Positions 35,750 to 45,235 are shown, numbered from the stretch's first letter. The stretch is DNA of 64,000 nucleotides from Clostridia bacterium (GCA_030524345.1 JAUNGP010000002.1:1-64000), one strand, 5' to 3'. The notes: generated by a model not told the origin, from the letters alone. Numbers and translations: made by a program.

Positions 35750-36145
35750 TTAAAATCTTGTAGTTGTCCCAAATTTTTGAGTAAAATAATCTACTAAAAC
35801 ATTTCCCTCAATTGCAATATTTCTAAATTTTTCTGGTTCATAATCACTATTTGATAATGTTTGTACAGCTCTAGTTTTTTTCTCATTCCAAAGCTCTAGC
35901 TTATTAATAACATCTCTTTCAAGCATGCCTTGTACAGATTCATTTCTTGAATTATACATCATATTTATTTTTCTGATCTTCCCATTTAATGGATATCCAA
36001 TAGAATTGTCACCTGCTTCTTTTAAAACATAATCAACTCTTGAATCTAAAATCATATTTTCTAGCATTGTTGCTTCTAAAAACATTTCATTGGATATGGC
36101 CTTTTTTAATTGCATACCCAACTCAATTGGATCTTTTCTAAACAT
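35750..36145 (-). CDS. Unknown 131-aa cytosolic protein
   Basis: I do not recognise it. It is soluble and mixed helical, beginning MFRKDPIELGMQLKKAISNE and ending KFGTTTRF, without a signal, TM or cysteine. SD GGAGGTAG precedes the ATG. Monocistronic, between a GT4 gene and the phosphoesterase/LCP pair. Confidence 0.65.
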   Translation of the reverse strand: MFRKDPIELGMQLKKAISNEMFLEATMLENMILDSRVDYVLKEAGDNSIGYPLNGKIRKINMMYNSRNESVQGMLERDVINKLELWNEKKTRAVQTLSNSDYEPEKFRNIAIEGNVLVDYFTQKFGTTTRF

Positions 36146-36208
36146 AAACTACCTCCATAAACGATACACTTTTATTATACCATAATATTAGTTTTATGTC
36201 AATTAAAT

Positions 36209-37330
36209 TCAAGAAAAGTATATTGACTCCATCTCTTCTAATACATTTTCTAATTTATATTTTTCTAGATTTTCCATATTAGTTCTAGAAAACATTTCAA
36301 TAATATTTTTGCTATTTAAAATTGTCGTAATCGCATTTGCCATTTTTTCATCATCATCTATTTCTATTAAAAATCCATTAGAATTGTTATCAATTAATTC
36401 CCTTGTTCCCCTACAATTAGTTGCAACTACTGGTAAATTACACATCATTGCTTCAATAATTTCCATAGGCATTCCCTCAATTTTTGAACATGAAATTAGC
36501 ATATCAGAAACCTTCATTAATTTTTCTATATCATTTCTATAACCCAAAAATCTAATATTATTTTTTATATCATAGCTACTAGCCATTCCATGATATTTAC
36601 CATTTAGTCTATCTTTTCCTGCAAATAATAAAACGATATTATTATAGTTTTTTGCAATCCTACTTAAAGCACGAATTGCCATTCCCTGGTTTTTATTCTC
36701 ACATAAATCTCCTACACAAAGAATCACAAAAGAGTCCTTATCAATTACCAATTCTTGCTTTAAGCTATTTTTCTCTTCAATAGTTACTTCAGCTTCAATC
36801 TTTGACATATCAACGCCCATACCTGCTATATTACATATATCTTCTATATCTAATTCATCTAATGCCTTATCATAGTCCTCTTCATTTACTGTAATTAATG
36901 TATCCGTATACTTAGCAAGCATCTTTTCAAGTTGCAAAGAAACAATAGAACCAGCACTTTTGCTACCCTCGTAAAAATCAAAGCCATGTGCGGTATATAT
37001 GACTCTAGTACCTTTCTTTCTCAAATTAGATGCTGCCATTCTGGTAATAAACCCAGCTTTTGTCTGATTTGCATGAATTATCTCATAATTTTGCGGCTCA
37101 ATTATTTCTTTAAAATTCTTGATTGTTTTAATAGAATTTAAATTGGTTAAACTAAGACCTGAAACATCAAAAGGCACCGTAAATCTTTTATCCGCATATG
37201 GAATTTCTTTAGAACCACTTGTAGCTACATGAACCTCATATCCCTCATCTTTAAATAATTTTAGATATGGTAAATGAAAAGATAATATATGCTCATCTGT
37301 ATCTGCTGTAAATAAAACTTTTTTATCCAT
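36209..37330 (-). CDS. Family 4 glycosyltransferase (EpsD/CapM-like)
   Basis: GT-B retaining glycosyltransferase, probably exopolysaccharide synthesis. VLFTADTDEHILSFHLPY at the N-terminus, YTAHGFDFYEG in the middle, and the nucleotide-sugar E-x7-E region SKIEGMPMEIIEAMMCNLPVV near the end. About 373 aa from the ATG at 37330 behind AAGGAG. It overlaps the 3' end of the VanZ gene, forming an operon. Confidence 0.92.
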   Translation of the reverse strand: MDKKVLFTADTDEHILSFHLPYLKLFKDEGYEVHVATSGSKEIPYADKRFTVPFDVSGLSLTNLNSIKTIKNFKEIIEPQNYEIIHANQTKAGFITRMAASNLRKKGTRVIYTAHGFDFYEGSKSAGSIVSLQLEKMLAKYTDTLITVNEEDYDKALDELDIEDICNIAGMGVDMSKIEAEVTIEEKNSLKQELVIDKDSFVILCVGDLCENKNQGMAIRALSRIAKNYNNIVLLFAGKDRLNGKYHGMASSYDIKNNIRFLGYRNDIEKLMKVSDMLISCSKIEGMPMEIIEAMMCNLPVVATNCRGTRELIDNNSNGFLIEIDDDEKMANAITTILNSKNIIEMFSRTNMENLEKYKLENVLEEMESIYFS

Positions 37331-37781
37331 TGTCCTCACTCCTTTTTAAATGGTATATGATAAGTTTGAAAAACTTAATAATGACTACTCCTACTAAAAT
37401 TCCTAAAGAATCAATAATAACATCCCTTAGCTCACATGCTCTTCCTGGAACAAATAATTGATGTATTTCATCTGTAATTGCATATATACTACCAATACTA
37501 AAACCAATCAGATATATATTCTTTTTTCCTTCATAGTTTAGCATAACACATAAACAAATACAGACTCCACCTATCGTGTATAACGTAAAATGGGCAGTCT
37601 TTCTTATCATAAAGCTTAATTCTTCAACTCTTTGATCTGTAATGTTTTCTCCCAAAATTGTTTTTGTAAAATGATTACTCGTATTTTCCGATTTTAAACT
37701 TGACTCGGAAGAAAATTGAAATACAATTCCCATCCAAATTATAACAATCAGTATACTAAAATATTTTAATAATTTTCTCAT
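37323..37781 (-). CDS. VanZ-like membrane protein
   Basis: Four-TM VanZ family protein: WMGIVFQFSSESS after TM1, KTAHFTLYTIGGV in TM2, and YAITDEIHQLFVPGRACELRDVIIDSLG, the family signature. VanZ confers low-level teicoplanin resistance in vanA clusters, but most homologues have no known role. GGAG 6 nt before the ATG at 37781. Confidence 0.9.
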   Translation of the reverse strand: MRKLLKYFSILIVIIWMGIVFQFSSESSLKSENTSNHFTKTILGENITDQRVEELSFMIRKTAHFTLYTIGGVCICLCVMLNYEGKKNIYLIGFSIGSIYAITDEIHQLFVPGRACELRDVIIDSLGILVGVVIIKFFKLIIYHLKRSEDNG

Positions 37782-37837
37782 GATATTCTCCATGTTATAT
37801 TAATATATTAGCATACCATAAAATAGAATTCAATAAA

Positions 37838-37870
37838 TAAAAAAGAATGTGATAAAAATTCACATTCTAT
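37838..37870 (-). terminator. Terminator of the EEP-family gene
   Basis: The stem AGAATGTGA/TCACATTCT is followed by TTTTTTATTT on the minus strand. Confidence 0.85.
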
Positions 37871-38934
37871 TTCTTTAATTTTACTGTAAGTCTTACTGGT
37901 TGATGATCACTATAGGAGAATGAATTTTCTATTGTTTCAACAGATTTTAATTCTACATTTGGACTTAAAATATAACCATCTATTACATATAACTGTGTGT
38001 TATCATAATTTCCACTATAAACTTCATTTAAAAGTCTTGAAGTTGGTTTACTTCCATCAACAGCATATTTCCATTTTTCAGGTAAGAAATCTTCTGGAAT
38101 TGTAGCAGCCGAAAAATGAGAATCATCTAACACAGGATATTTTGAATTATCTACTACCGGAAATTTTTGATTAAAATCTCCACCAGCGATAACATAATTT
38201 CCTTTTTCATATTCTTCAAGCATTAGATTTTTTAATATTTCTAACTGTTCTAGTCGGGTATTTCCATCATCATATGCTTCTAAATGTAAGTTGATAACAA
38301 CCAATTCTTTATCACAATTCTCCACTTGCATTCTTTGTACCATCAAGCATCTTTTAAACATAACAGCTCTCATAGGCCAACTATAAGCACTAGGGAGTGC
38401 TATTCTAGTAGCAGTTAAAGCGAATTTGTTTAATATTGTCATTCCACTCTCAACATGTCCAACAGAATTAAATATAGGATATGGAATATATAAACATTTA
38501 TGATAAAAAGCATATGTAGCTGTTCCGTCAAAATCCTTTTTTAGTCCTTCATATTGATTCATATTATAAGAACGTTTAGCCTTATAGTCTACCTCTTGAA
38601 ATAGATAGATATCAGCATCCTCGTTTTGTATCAAATTTTGAATTGCCGCTAGGTTTTTATTCACATTGCTAGCGGTCTTAGGCATCACACTTTCCCCACC
38701 ATCCATAAAAAAATCTTGTGTACTATCAAGTGATAAATATCCTAAATTATATGTCAACAGTTTTATATCTTCATCTTGTTTTAGTTTTTTAGTAGCTTCT
38801 CCCTCAACAGTGAGCTCTTCTATATCTTCCGGTTCATATTCAGTAAGCATCAGCACACTAAATCCAACCACTAATAAAAGTATAATAAAAACAATTATTC
38901 CAATAACTATTTTGCGTAGGCTATGATCTTTCAT
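37867..38934 (-). CDS. Membrane-anchored endonuclease/exonuclease/phosphatase family protein
   Basis: EEP-fold metal-dependent hydrolase with an N-terminal TM (residues 7-30), so it acts outside. Motifs: LLTYNLGYLS, FQEVDYKAKRSYN, VVINLHLEAYDDGNT, GGDFNQKFPV and FSYSDHQPVRLTV. Substrate may be DNA, phospholipid or phosphoinositide; the sequence does not decide. 356 aa from the ATG at 38934 with GAGGTG upstream. Confidence 0.9.
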   Translation of the reverse strand: MKDHSLRKIVIGIIVFIILLLVVGFSVLMLTEYEPEDIEELTVEGEATKKLKQDEDIKLLTYNLGYLSLDSTQDFFMDGGESVMPKTASNVNKNLAAIQNLIQNEDADIYLFQEVDYKAKRSYNMNQYEGLKKDFDGTATYAFYHKCLYIPYPIFNSVGHVESGMTILNKFALTATRIALPSAYSWPMRAVMFKRCLMVQRMQVENCDKELVVINLHLEAYDDGNTRLEQLEILKNLMLEEYEKGNYVIAGGDFNQKFPVVDNSKYPVLDDSHFSAATIPEDFLPEKWKYAVDGSKPTSRLLNEVYSGNYDNTQLYVIDGYILSPNVELKSVETIENSFSYSDHQPVRLTVKLKK

Positions 38935-39001
38935 AAAGTTCACCTCGTTGAAATTATTATACAATATAAATTATATAAAAACAAGGCATTAAAAGAAAAT
39001 T

Positions 39002-40531
39002 TTAGCAACCAGTAATTGGTAGTCTTTTAGGGATTTGTATATTATCATCTTTTACGTTGATAAGTATTTCTTCACCATTTCTTACTATTTCAAATTCAAT
39101 TTCTTTCTCATTTAATTGATAATATTTAGGAGCTTCAATTTCTTTTATTTTATATTTTCCAACAAGTAATTCTTGAGATATTGCAACTCCTTCTTTATTA
39201 GTAACCATTTCCTCTATCTTATTTCCTTTTAAATCATATATCGCGAATTTAGCACCCTGTAATGGCATATTCCCTAATACATTACTAAAGCTATTATCCT
39301 TTAAACTTGTTTTTACAATTTTCACTCTTCCTCTTGACTTTTGGTTTTGAAATACTACCTCATTTACTTGTCCAAATTTCACATCTATCTCTTTTACATT
39401 ATGATCATAATCTATATAATAGTTACTTGGCACTTCAATTTCTTCTACTTTTAATCTTTTTTCTTGATCGATTCCTATGTCTAACATATCAAGCACTATT
39501 TCACCATTCTTATCAGTAATAAATTCTCCATATTCTTGGCCAGTTATCGCATCACTGATTTTAAACTTGACTCCTGCTATCTTTATATTTTCATCCTCTT
39601 TATCCACTTTTATGATCTTTATTTTTGAATCCACCTTTTTCACATTGAAATCAAGATCAACATGATTAATGGAAAATGGAGCCAAAGTAATTGCCACATT
39701 TTGCATATTAGTCACCTCAGATATTCCAAGAAGGGAAATATTTTGTTTTAACTTTGTGTCTAATACAAGTTTTATATTAGTATCTTCCCTAATACTACTT
39801 ATAGGAACTAATACTTTAAATTTAGTATTAGTTGAAATATCTGTTATTTCTTTATTATTCTCATCTGTGATCATCACACCCATAGTACTTGATTTTAAAG
39901 TAATACTTTTAATATTTGAATTTTGAGACACGACATACTCTTGTGAATAATAATTCGAATCGATCGAATCAATGATTGCAAGCTCTTTACTTTTCTGTAT
40001 TCTAACAGGCTCACTAACAAGATAATCACTATTCATTCCAGTATAATATATCTTGTTAATAGCATTCACTACTCTTTGATATTTTTCTTCATTTGCAACA
40101 AGCTTTGATAAATCAAGATTACTTGTATACGTCCAAACTGCAAATTGACTAGCAAATCTTGCTTCACTAACCGTTTCTAAACCTAATTCCTCTAAAGATT
40201 TATATGGATACGCATTAGCAATAATAGATGATATCTTAAGATCATTCATTGCCTCCCTTACAGAAACTCCGTATCCATTATTTGCCTCGGCACCTGGAAG
40301 TCCAAGTTCTATACAATATACGGTCTCTTCTTCTCCGTTCTCATCAATATAATAATATTCATAATTTTTTTGTCTTACATTCCCATATTTTACATATGAT
40401 ATGGGATCATCATGATAATATATATGATAGCTTCCCAGCTTTTCTTCTATGGTACTTGCATATATATTATTGATAATACTTAAAAATAACATTATGATGA
40501 TAACTACTTTATTTACTTTTTTACTAACCAC
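39002..40531 (-). CDS. Thioester-domain adhesin with SpaA-type repeats, ending in LPITGC
   Basis: Signal peptide (VVIIIMLFLSIINNIYAS), then a thioester domain: Cys in ETVYCIELGLPGAE and Gln in ARFASQFAVWTYTSN would form the Cys-Gln thioester that binds host amines. About residues 200-310 are a spacer, followed by two SpaA/Cna-B-like domains (about 310-400, GVKFKISDAITGQEYGEF; about 400-495, GAKFAIYDLKGNKIEEM). The protein ends KRLPITGC with no hydrophobic helix or basic tail. It starts with a GTG that abuts the sortase stop, behind AAAGGAG. It is the obvious substrate of the adjacent sortase. Confidence 0.9.
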   Translation of the reverse strand: MVSKKVNKVVIIIMLFLSIINNIYASTIEEKLGSYHIYYHDDPISYVKYGNVRQKNYEYYYIDENGEEETVYCIELGLPGAEANNGYGVSVREAMNDLKISSIIANAYPYKSLEELGLETVSEARFASQFAVWTYTSNLDLSKLVANEEKYQRVVNAINKIYYTGMNSDYLVSEPVRIQKSKELAIIDSIDSNYYSQEYVVSQNSNIKSITLKSSTMGVMITDENNKEITDISTNTKFKVLVPISSIREDTNIKLVLDTKLKQNISLLGISEVTNMQNVAITLAPFSINHVDLDFNVKKVDSKIKIIKVDKEDENIKIAGVKFKISDAITGQEYGEFITDKNGEIVLDMLDIGIDQEKRLKVEEIEVPSNYYIDYDHNVKEIDVKFGQVNEVVFQNQKSRGRVKIVKTSLKDNSFSNVLGNMPLQGAKFAIYDLKGNKIEEMVTNKEGVAISQELLVGKYKIKEIEAPKYYQLNEKEIEFEIVRNGEEILINVKDDNIQIPKRLPITGC

Positions 40532-41092
40532 CTATTCAATTCTCCTTTCAACTCCTCTTATACAAAGTCTTTTATTAGGATCATTTTCTACACAGGTGAT
40601 AAGTGTAATAACATTTTTATTGTCAACTCTCTCTAAACAAGAAAAATCATAAACATTGATTATACTTTTACTTTCCACTTCATACACTCTATTTCCATAT
40701 TGACAATTATATTTTATTTCATCTCCTATTTCTAATTCCTTTAACCTTTCAAAATAATTGACTTTATTTCCTCGATTATGTGCGGCAAGACATACATTGC
40801 CATTATATATATCAGTATCATCAAAGTGACCAATAAATTCAATTAACACATCACTTGTAACACTTTCTTTTATCTCTGCTCTATTTAAGTTTATTTTTGG
40901 AATTGAAATATACCAAGAAACATCTTTTACCGTTTCCACCTCTATACTTGAATGATTTACATCGATATGATTAGAATTTTTATTTGAACAAACATTTGAA
41001 TTATTTAAAAAAATAAAAAATATAAAAGAAAAAAGTAATATAACGATAGTTATGAAATATTTTCTATTACCTTGATTCAGTAATTTATCCAC
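40532..41092 (-). CDS. Sortase
   Basis: Cysteine transpeptidase. N-terminal TM (residues 13-31), catalytic His in VCLAAHNRGNK, Cys in VITLITCVENDPNKR and Arg in CIRGVERR. TLITC fits the TLxTC signature. 186 aa; the class (B, D or E-like) cannot be set by eye. GTG start 5 nt after AGGAGG. It is the first gene of the sortase-adhesin operon. Confidence 0.92.
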   Translation of the reverse strand: MDKLLNQGNRKYFITIVILLFSFIFFIFLNNSNVCSNKNSNHIDVNHSSIEVETVKDVSWYISIPKINLNRAEIKESVTSDVLIEFIGHFDDTDIYNGNVCLAAHNRGNKVNYFERLKELEIGDEIKYNCQYGNRVYEVESKSIINVYDFSCLERVDNKNVITLITCVENDPNKRLCIRGVERRIE

Positions 41093-41119
41093 ATGATCCT
41101 CCTATGTAGAAAATTTTAT

Positions 41120-41131
41120 TGTAACGTTACA
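41120..41131. promoter_or_regulatory. Palindromic operator candidate in the sortase 5' UTR
   Basis: A perfect 12-bp palindrome, TGTAACGTTACA, sits 7 nt downstream of the -10 hexamer of the sortase promoter. The shape suits a dimeric repressor (TetR or MerR type); the regulator is not identified. Confidence 0.5.
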
Positions 41132-41137
41132 CTAACG

Positions 41138-41166
41138 ATTATATGATCTCTATCTACAAATGTCAA
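41138..41166 (-). promoter_or_regulatory. Consensus sigma-A promoter of the sortase-adhesin operon
   Basis: TTGACA (41166-41161), exactly 17 nt, TATAAT (41143-41138). Both hexamers are perfect consensus. The GTG start is 46 nt downstream of the -10. Confidence 0.88.
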
Positions 41167-41190
41167 GAAAAATCGATCGCAAGTTTTGAC

Positions 41191-41230
41191 AAAAAAATAA
41201 GCTAAACTCTACATTTAACTTATTTTTTAT
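41191..41230 (-). terminator. Terminator of the TPR gene
   Basis: Imperfect stem AATAAGTTAAA/TTTAGCTTATT followed by TTTTTTTG on the minus strand. Confidence 0.7.
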
Positions 41231-41658
41231 TCTCCACTTGTTTTAATAATATCCTTAATAGATGAGTAATATTTTTCATCCTCCTCTAAAAATATATCAT
41301 CTCCTACTAGCATATATGCTCTCAGCAAATACTCTTTTGCATTTTCTTCATCTTTTGTTTCCACTAATGTTTCACCAAGTCTTAATAAAACATATGGATT
41401 GGTTGTACCATTTGGACAATTCATTGCATCATAATAGGAATCTCTTGCTTTCTCAAAATCTTTTAATGATAAATAGATATCTCCTAATGCCACATATATC
41501 CAAGTTGCAGCTTCATAATTGACCTTGGGATTTGGAATTAAATCTAAAGCATTACTATAATTTTCATATGCAAGCTCTGTTTTACCATCTTCTAGTAACA
41601 TATCTCCCTGCCTACAATACTCGGTTATCTTTGAGTAAGCCTCCTCGCTGATTTCCAT
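41227..41658 (-). CDS. TPR-repeat protein (143 aa)
   Basis: About three tetratricopeptide repeats: KTELAYENYSNALDLIPNP, IYVALGDIYLSLKDFEKARDSYYDAM, and YVLLRLGETLVETKDEENAKEYLLRAY. Soluble protein-protein interaction module, no other domain. AGGAGG precedes the ATG. Partner unknown. Confidence 0.88.
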   Translation of the reverse strand: MEISEEAYSKITEYCRQGDMLLEDGKTELAYENYSNALDLIPNPKVNYEAATWIYVALGDIYLSLKDFEKARDSYYDAMNCPNGTTNPYVLLRLGETLVETKDEENAKEYLLRAYMLVGDDIFLEEDEKYYSSIKDIIKTSGE

Positions 41659-41852
41659 ATTTCTATCCTCCTATAAATAAAAAAATAAAACTCGAATGTA
41701 CCTTTTATTATAACATAAAAAAATATTTTTGGAATATGTTTTCTAAAATTTTTGTCATTTTTTATCAAATATATATTTTTTAAAACAAACGTTTCCTAAG
41801 AATATGCACAGGCAATATATCTTCTCACTACTTTTTTAGTATATTATTTTAA

Positions 41853-41881
41853 TTGATTTAAGTTATATAGTATGTTATAAT
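41853..41881 (+). promoter_or_regulatory. Sigma-A promoter of the AI-2E transporter gene
   Basis: TTGATT (41853-41858), 17 nt, TATAAT (41876-41881), 22 nt before the TTG start. Confidence 0.8.
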
Positions 41882-41903
41882 TAAATTCACGGAGGTGTTG
41901 ATT

Positions 41904-43001
41904 TTGGATAAAAATTCAAAATATTACCTAAATATTATGCTAAAGTTTCTCATATTTGCCTTTATTTCATTTATGATTTTTATTGCATACAAAGTAGCAG
42001 TATTTTATATTCCATTCATAATTGCTTTTATTGTTGCATCTATAGCAGAACCTCTCATAAAATTTTTTATGAACAAATGTAAATTAAACAGAAAATTTTC
42101 AAGTGTTCTATCACTGTTGCTAATACTTACTTTCATCATAGGATCACTTGTACTGATCATAACGAGTCTAATATCAGAGGCTGTATCGCTTACCAATAAT
42201 CTTAATACATATATTACTGACTTTTATGATTTTGGAATGGATTTATTTAAAGATTTTAGAAGTGGTAAATTTGCAATACCTGAAGAACTACTTTCTATCT
42301 CAGACAAATCTTTTGATGCTATTTTAAATAGTGCTAAAGATATCATCTTGTCAGCATTAAATACCATTGTAGGTACCATTAGTTCTGTTCCAACATTACT
42401 TACCAATGGAGTAATCACACTTCTTGCTATCATATTTATTTGTTTTGATAGAGACTATGTAAAAAAGATGGTTAAAAAACATGTTCCAGAATCTTGGATC
42501 AAAAAAGTAAAAGAGGTATTTTCGCAAATGTGTAGTGTATCATTTAAGTATATTAAAGCAGAAGCTAAACTTTCTGGTATTTGTTTTCTACTCGTTTTAA
42601 TTGGACTAAATGTAATGTCTATGATAGGACTTGATATTAGGTATCCAGTCTTAATGGCAATCCTAATAGGTTTTGTCGATTTGCTACCATTATTTGGAGC
42701 AGGTGTCGTTATGCTTCCATGGGCTGTATATCTATTCTTTAGTGGAAATACAATAGTAGCGATTTGTGTATTTGCTCTTTGGATTGTATGGGCTGTATTA
42801 AAACAATTAATTGAACCACATTTTGTAAGTAAACAGATGGGAATGCATCCTCTATTTACACTACTTGGTATGTATACTGGATTTAAACTATTCGGTGTAC
42901 TTGGTCTAATATTTGGTCCTATCGCATTCCTAATACTAAAAAATGTATTTAGTGGATTGTTCTCAAAAGGATTGTTAAAAAGTATATTTGAAAAAGAATA
43001 A
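41904..43001 (+). CDS. AI-2E family transporter (YtvI/PerM-like)
   Basis: Seven to eight TM membrane protein of the AI-2E/TqsA superfamily; such proteins export diverse small molecules and the name does not prove AI-2 transport. Typical region: LIGFVDLLPLFGAGVVMLPWAVYLFF, then a C-terminal KQLIEPHFVSKQMGMHPLFTLLGMYTG signature. TTG at 41904 is chosen because GGAGG lies 8 nt upstream; the GTG at 41895 overlaps the SD. Confidence 0.9.
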   Translation: MDKNSKYYLNIMLKFLIFAFISFMIFIAYKVAVFYIPFIIAFIVASIAEPLIKFFMNKCKLNRKFSSVLSLLLILTFIIGSLVLIITSLISEAVSLTNNLNTYITDFYDFGMDLFKDFRSGKFAIPEELLSISDKSFDAILNSAKDIILSALNTIVGTISSVPTLLTNGVITLLAIIFICFDRDYVKKMVKKHVPESWIKKVKEVFSQMCSVSFKYIKAEAKLSGICFLLVLIGLNVMSMIGLDIRYPVLMAILIGFVDLLPLFGAGVVMLPWAVYLFFSGNTIVAICVFALWIVWAVLKQLIEPHFVSKQMGMHPLFTLLGMYTGFKLFGVLGLIFGPIAFLILKNVFSGLFSKGLLKSIFEKE

Positions 43002-43005
43002 GTCG

Positions 43006-43034
43006 ATCTGTGACGAATTGTCACAGATTTTTTA
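43006..43034 (+). terminator. Terminator of the AI-2E transporter gene
   Basis: A perfect 9-bp stem (ATCTGTGAC/GTCACAGAT) with a 5-nt loop is followed by TTTTTATATT. Confidence 0.9.
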
Positions 43035-43221
43035 TATTCATATCATTTAATGTGATGCAAATTTAATAAATAGGCTTTTACTTTAACTCCCCTCAATATT
43101 TAAATAAAAAAGAATGAAGAATAACAAATTTTAAACTGATATAAAATTTATGTTAGTTCTTTTTGGATTTTATGATAATTCTATTAATTTTACTAATACT
43201 ATAATTATATTGGAGGACGTT

Positions 43222-44715
43222 ATGAAATCTATTTGGGATAATGATATCAATTTAAATAACAAATTTAAATTATTAAATAAAAATATATCTACACAAGTTT
43301 GTATTATCGGTGGTGGTATCACCGGTATTAGCATTGGTTATGAACTATTCAAAAAGAATGTTGACTTTGTTATATTAGAAAAAGATAAAGTATGTAGTAA
43401 AACAACAAATTTTTCTTCTGCTAAAATCACAAGTCAACATGGAATTATCTATCATGAACTAGCTAAAAAGTATGGAACTAATTTTGCCAAGCAATATCTT
43501 GAGGCAAATCAACATGCTATCCAAAATATCAAAGATATTATAGATAAAGAAAATATAAAATGTGATTTTAAGTATGAGGATTCTTATGTTTTTACACAAA
43601 ATGTTTCTGATGTAGAGGTTATTAAAAGCGAATACAAGACATTAAATGAAATAAGATTTAATGATGTTGAACTCTTAGATGGACTTGATATTGGAATTAA
43701 TGTCTGCTGTGCCATTAAATTTAAAAATCAGGCAAGTTTTAATCCAGTTAAATATACACTTTCACTTGCTAATATTATCTATAACAAACTAGACAATATT
43801 TATAACAATGTTTGTGTAAATGGTATCAAAGAAAAAGATAATCACTATATCGTATATACAGATAAAGGAACCGTTACTGCTCAATATATTGTTTTTGCTA
43901 CCCACTATCCAATAAAAGATATACCCGGATTTTATTTTCTCAAAATGTATCAAGACACATCCTATATTATTGCGATAGATATTGGTGATAATTCATTTGG
44001 TGGAATGTATATTAACTATGAGGATCCTACTATATCACTTAGATCGCTAGAACAAAATAACAAAACTATTTTGCTAGTAGGTGGAGATAATATTAAGACT
44101 GGATTTGCTAACACAAAAGATAAATATTCAAAATTAGAAGCACTTGCAAAAAAGCTTTATCCTGATGGTAATATCTTATGCAAGTGGAATACACAAGACT
44201 GCATTACACTAGATAAGGTACCATATATAGGACGTTTTTCTAAATACATGCCCAATGTACTTGTTGCAACAGGTTTTAATAAATGGGGAATGACTACATC
44301 TAATATAGCAGCAAATATAATTACTGATATTATCTTAAATAAATCTAATCCTTATGAAAAAATATTTAGGGCCACAAGATATAAATTAGCTAAAAATATA
44401 AAGGGAGTATATTATATAGCAAATCAAACTGTACAATCCATGATAATCAACAAACTGAAAATAAGAAAGGAAAACATAGAGGCTATACCAAACGGAGTTG
44501 GTAAAATTATAAAAGTAAATAACAAAAAAGTAGGTGTTTACAAAGATTTAAACGGAGAGGTATATACTGTTAATCCATATTGTTCTCATCTAAAATGTCT
44601 GCTTACTTTCAATAACCTTGATAAAACATGGGATTGTCCATGCCACGGATCTAGATTTGATATCTATGGTAAAGTAATAAACTCACCAGCAAGTAAAGAA
44701 TTAAGGATAAAGTAG
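43222..44715 (+). CDS. FAD-dependent oxidoreductase with C-terminal Rieske domain (YhfW-like)
   Basis: DAO-family flavoprotein: VCIIGGGITGISIGYELF binds FAD, FSSAKITSQHG follows, and KVPYIGRFS/ATGFNKWGMTTSNIAAN are typical C-terminal FAD contacts. The last ~70 residues are a Rieske [2Fe-2S] domain: C-S-H in YCSHLKC and C-P-C-H in WDCPCHGSRFDI. 497 aa from the ATG at 43222, behind GGAGG. Electron acceptor and substrate unknown. It is the last chromosomal gene before the mobile island. Confidence 0.92.
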   Translation: MKSIWDNDINLNNKFKLLNKNISTQVCIIGGGITGISIGYELFKKNVDFVILEKDKVCSKTTNFSSAKITSQHGIIYHELAKKYGTNFAKQYLEANQHAIQNIKDIIDKENIKCDFKYEDSYVFTQNVSDVEVIKSEYKTLNEIRFNDVELLDGLDIGINVCCAIKFKNQASFNPVKYTLSLANIIYNKLDNIYNNVCVNGIKEKDNHYIVYTDKGTVTAQYIVFATHYPIKDIPGFYFLKMYQDTSYIIAIDIGDNSFGGMYINYEDPTISLRSLEQNNKTILLVGGDNIKTGFANTKDKYSKLEALAKKLYPDGNILCKWNTQDCITLDKVPYIGRFSKYMPNVLVATGFNKWGMTTSNIAANIITDIILNKSNPYEKIFRATRYKLAKNIKGVYYIANQTVQSMIINKLKIRKENIEAIPNGVGKIIKVNNKKVGVYKDLNGEVYTVNPYCSHLKCLLTFNNLDKTWDCPCHGSRFDIYGKVINSPASKELRIK

Positions 44716-44898
44716 AACTTTTGGGTATAAGAGTAGACTTTCGATTTGATGTAGAACGTTTTAAAGTGATGAAAGATACTGAATTTCAAGCAAAACTCAT
44801 ATTTTACTTTTAAGTAGAATATGGATAAAATAGGTATTAATTTTAGAAATTCATCCCCACTTTTTTCCCCATTAACATAAATAATAAGGAACAAAATT

Positions 44899-45167
44899 AT
44901 GGATAAAAATATACTTAAAGATTGGTACGAATTTAGCCAAGAGCATGCACAAAAGTTAACACAAGAAGATAAGAAATATTTAATTAATTCAGATATTTAT
45001 GCAGAAAACATTCTTAAAAATATTTCCAAAAATAATAGAAAATATGTACAAAAACAATTTAATAATATAGCTGATAATCTAATGGTTACATCAGTTACCA
45101 GAATGAGAAGAATTATTTAGATGGATTTAGGGAGGCTATTATTATGGTAATAAAATGCTTTATTTAA
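44899..45167 (+). pseudogene. Small helical protein gene broken by a frameshift
   Basis: The ATG at 44899 opens a helical sequence (WYEFSQEHAQKLTQEDKKY...) that stops at 45120 after an odd tail. Shifting frame near 45080-45087 continues as YISYQNEKNYLDGFREAII to a TAA at 45167, giving a natural ~88-aa protein. The Tyr-x-x-Gly-Phe ending resembles small helical proteins common in Clostridia prophages and mobile elements (DUF6664-like; tentative). Confidence 0.55.
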
Positions 45168-45205
45168 ACAAGCATGGCTAATATAGTATTACTGCCCAGG
45201 CCATT

Positions 45206-45235
45206 GACAACCCCCAGATTTATTTCTGGGGGTGT
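45206..45235. repeat. GC-rich inverted repeat at the left of the IS remnant
   Basis: GACAACCCCCAGA pairs with TCTGGGGGTGTC around an AT loop. Its C/G run is exceptional in this AT-rich DNA. It may be an IS end or a terminator (TATATTTTTG follows on the plus strand). Confidence 0.5.

Noticed and set aside
43222..44715. Genetic-code reassignment (UGA as Trp), because of many broken genes on the island
   Set aside because: Trp is TGG throughout long intact genes, and the breaks are TAG/TAA or frameshifts, not TGA.
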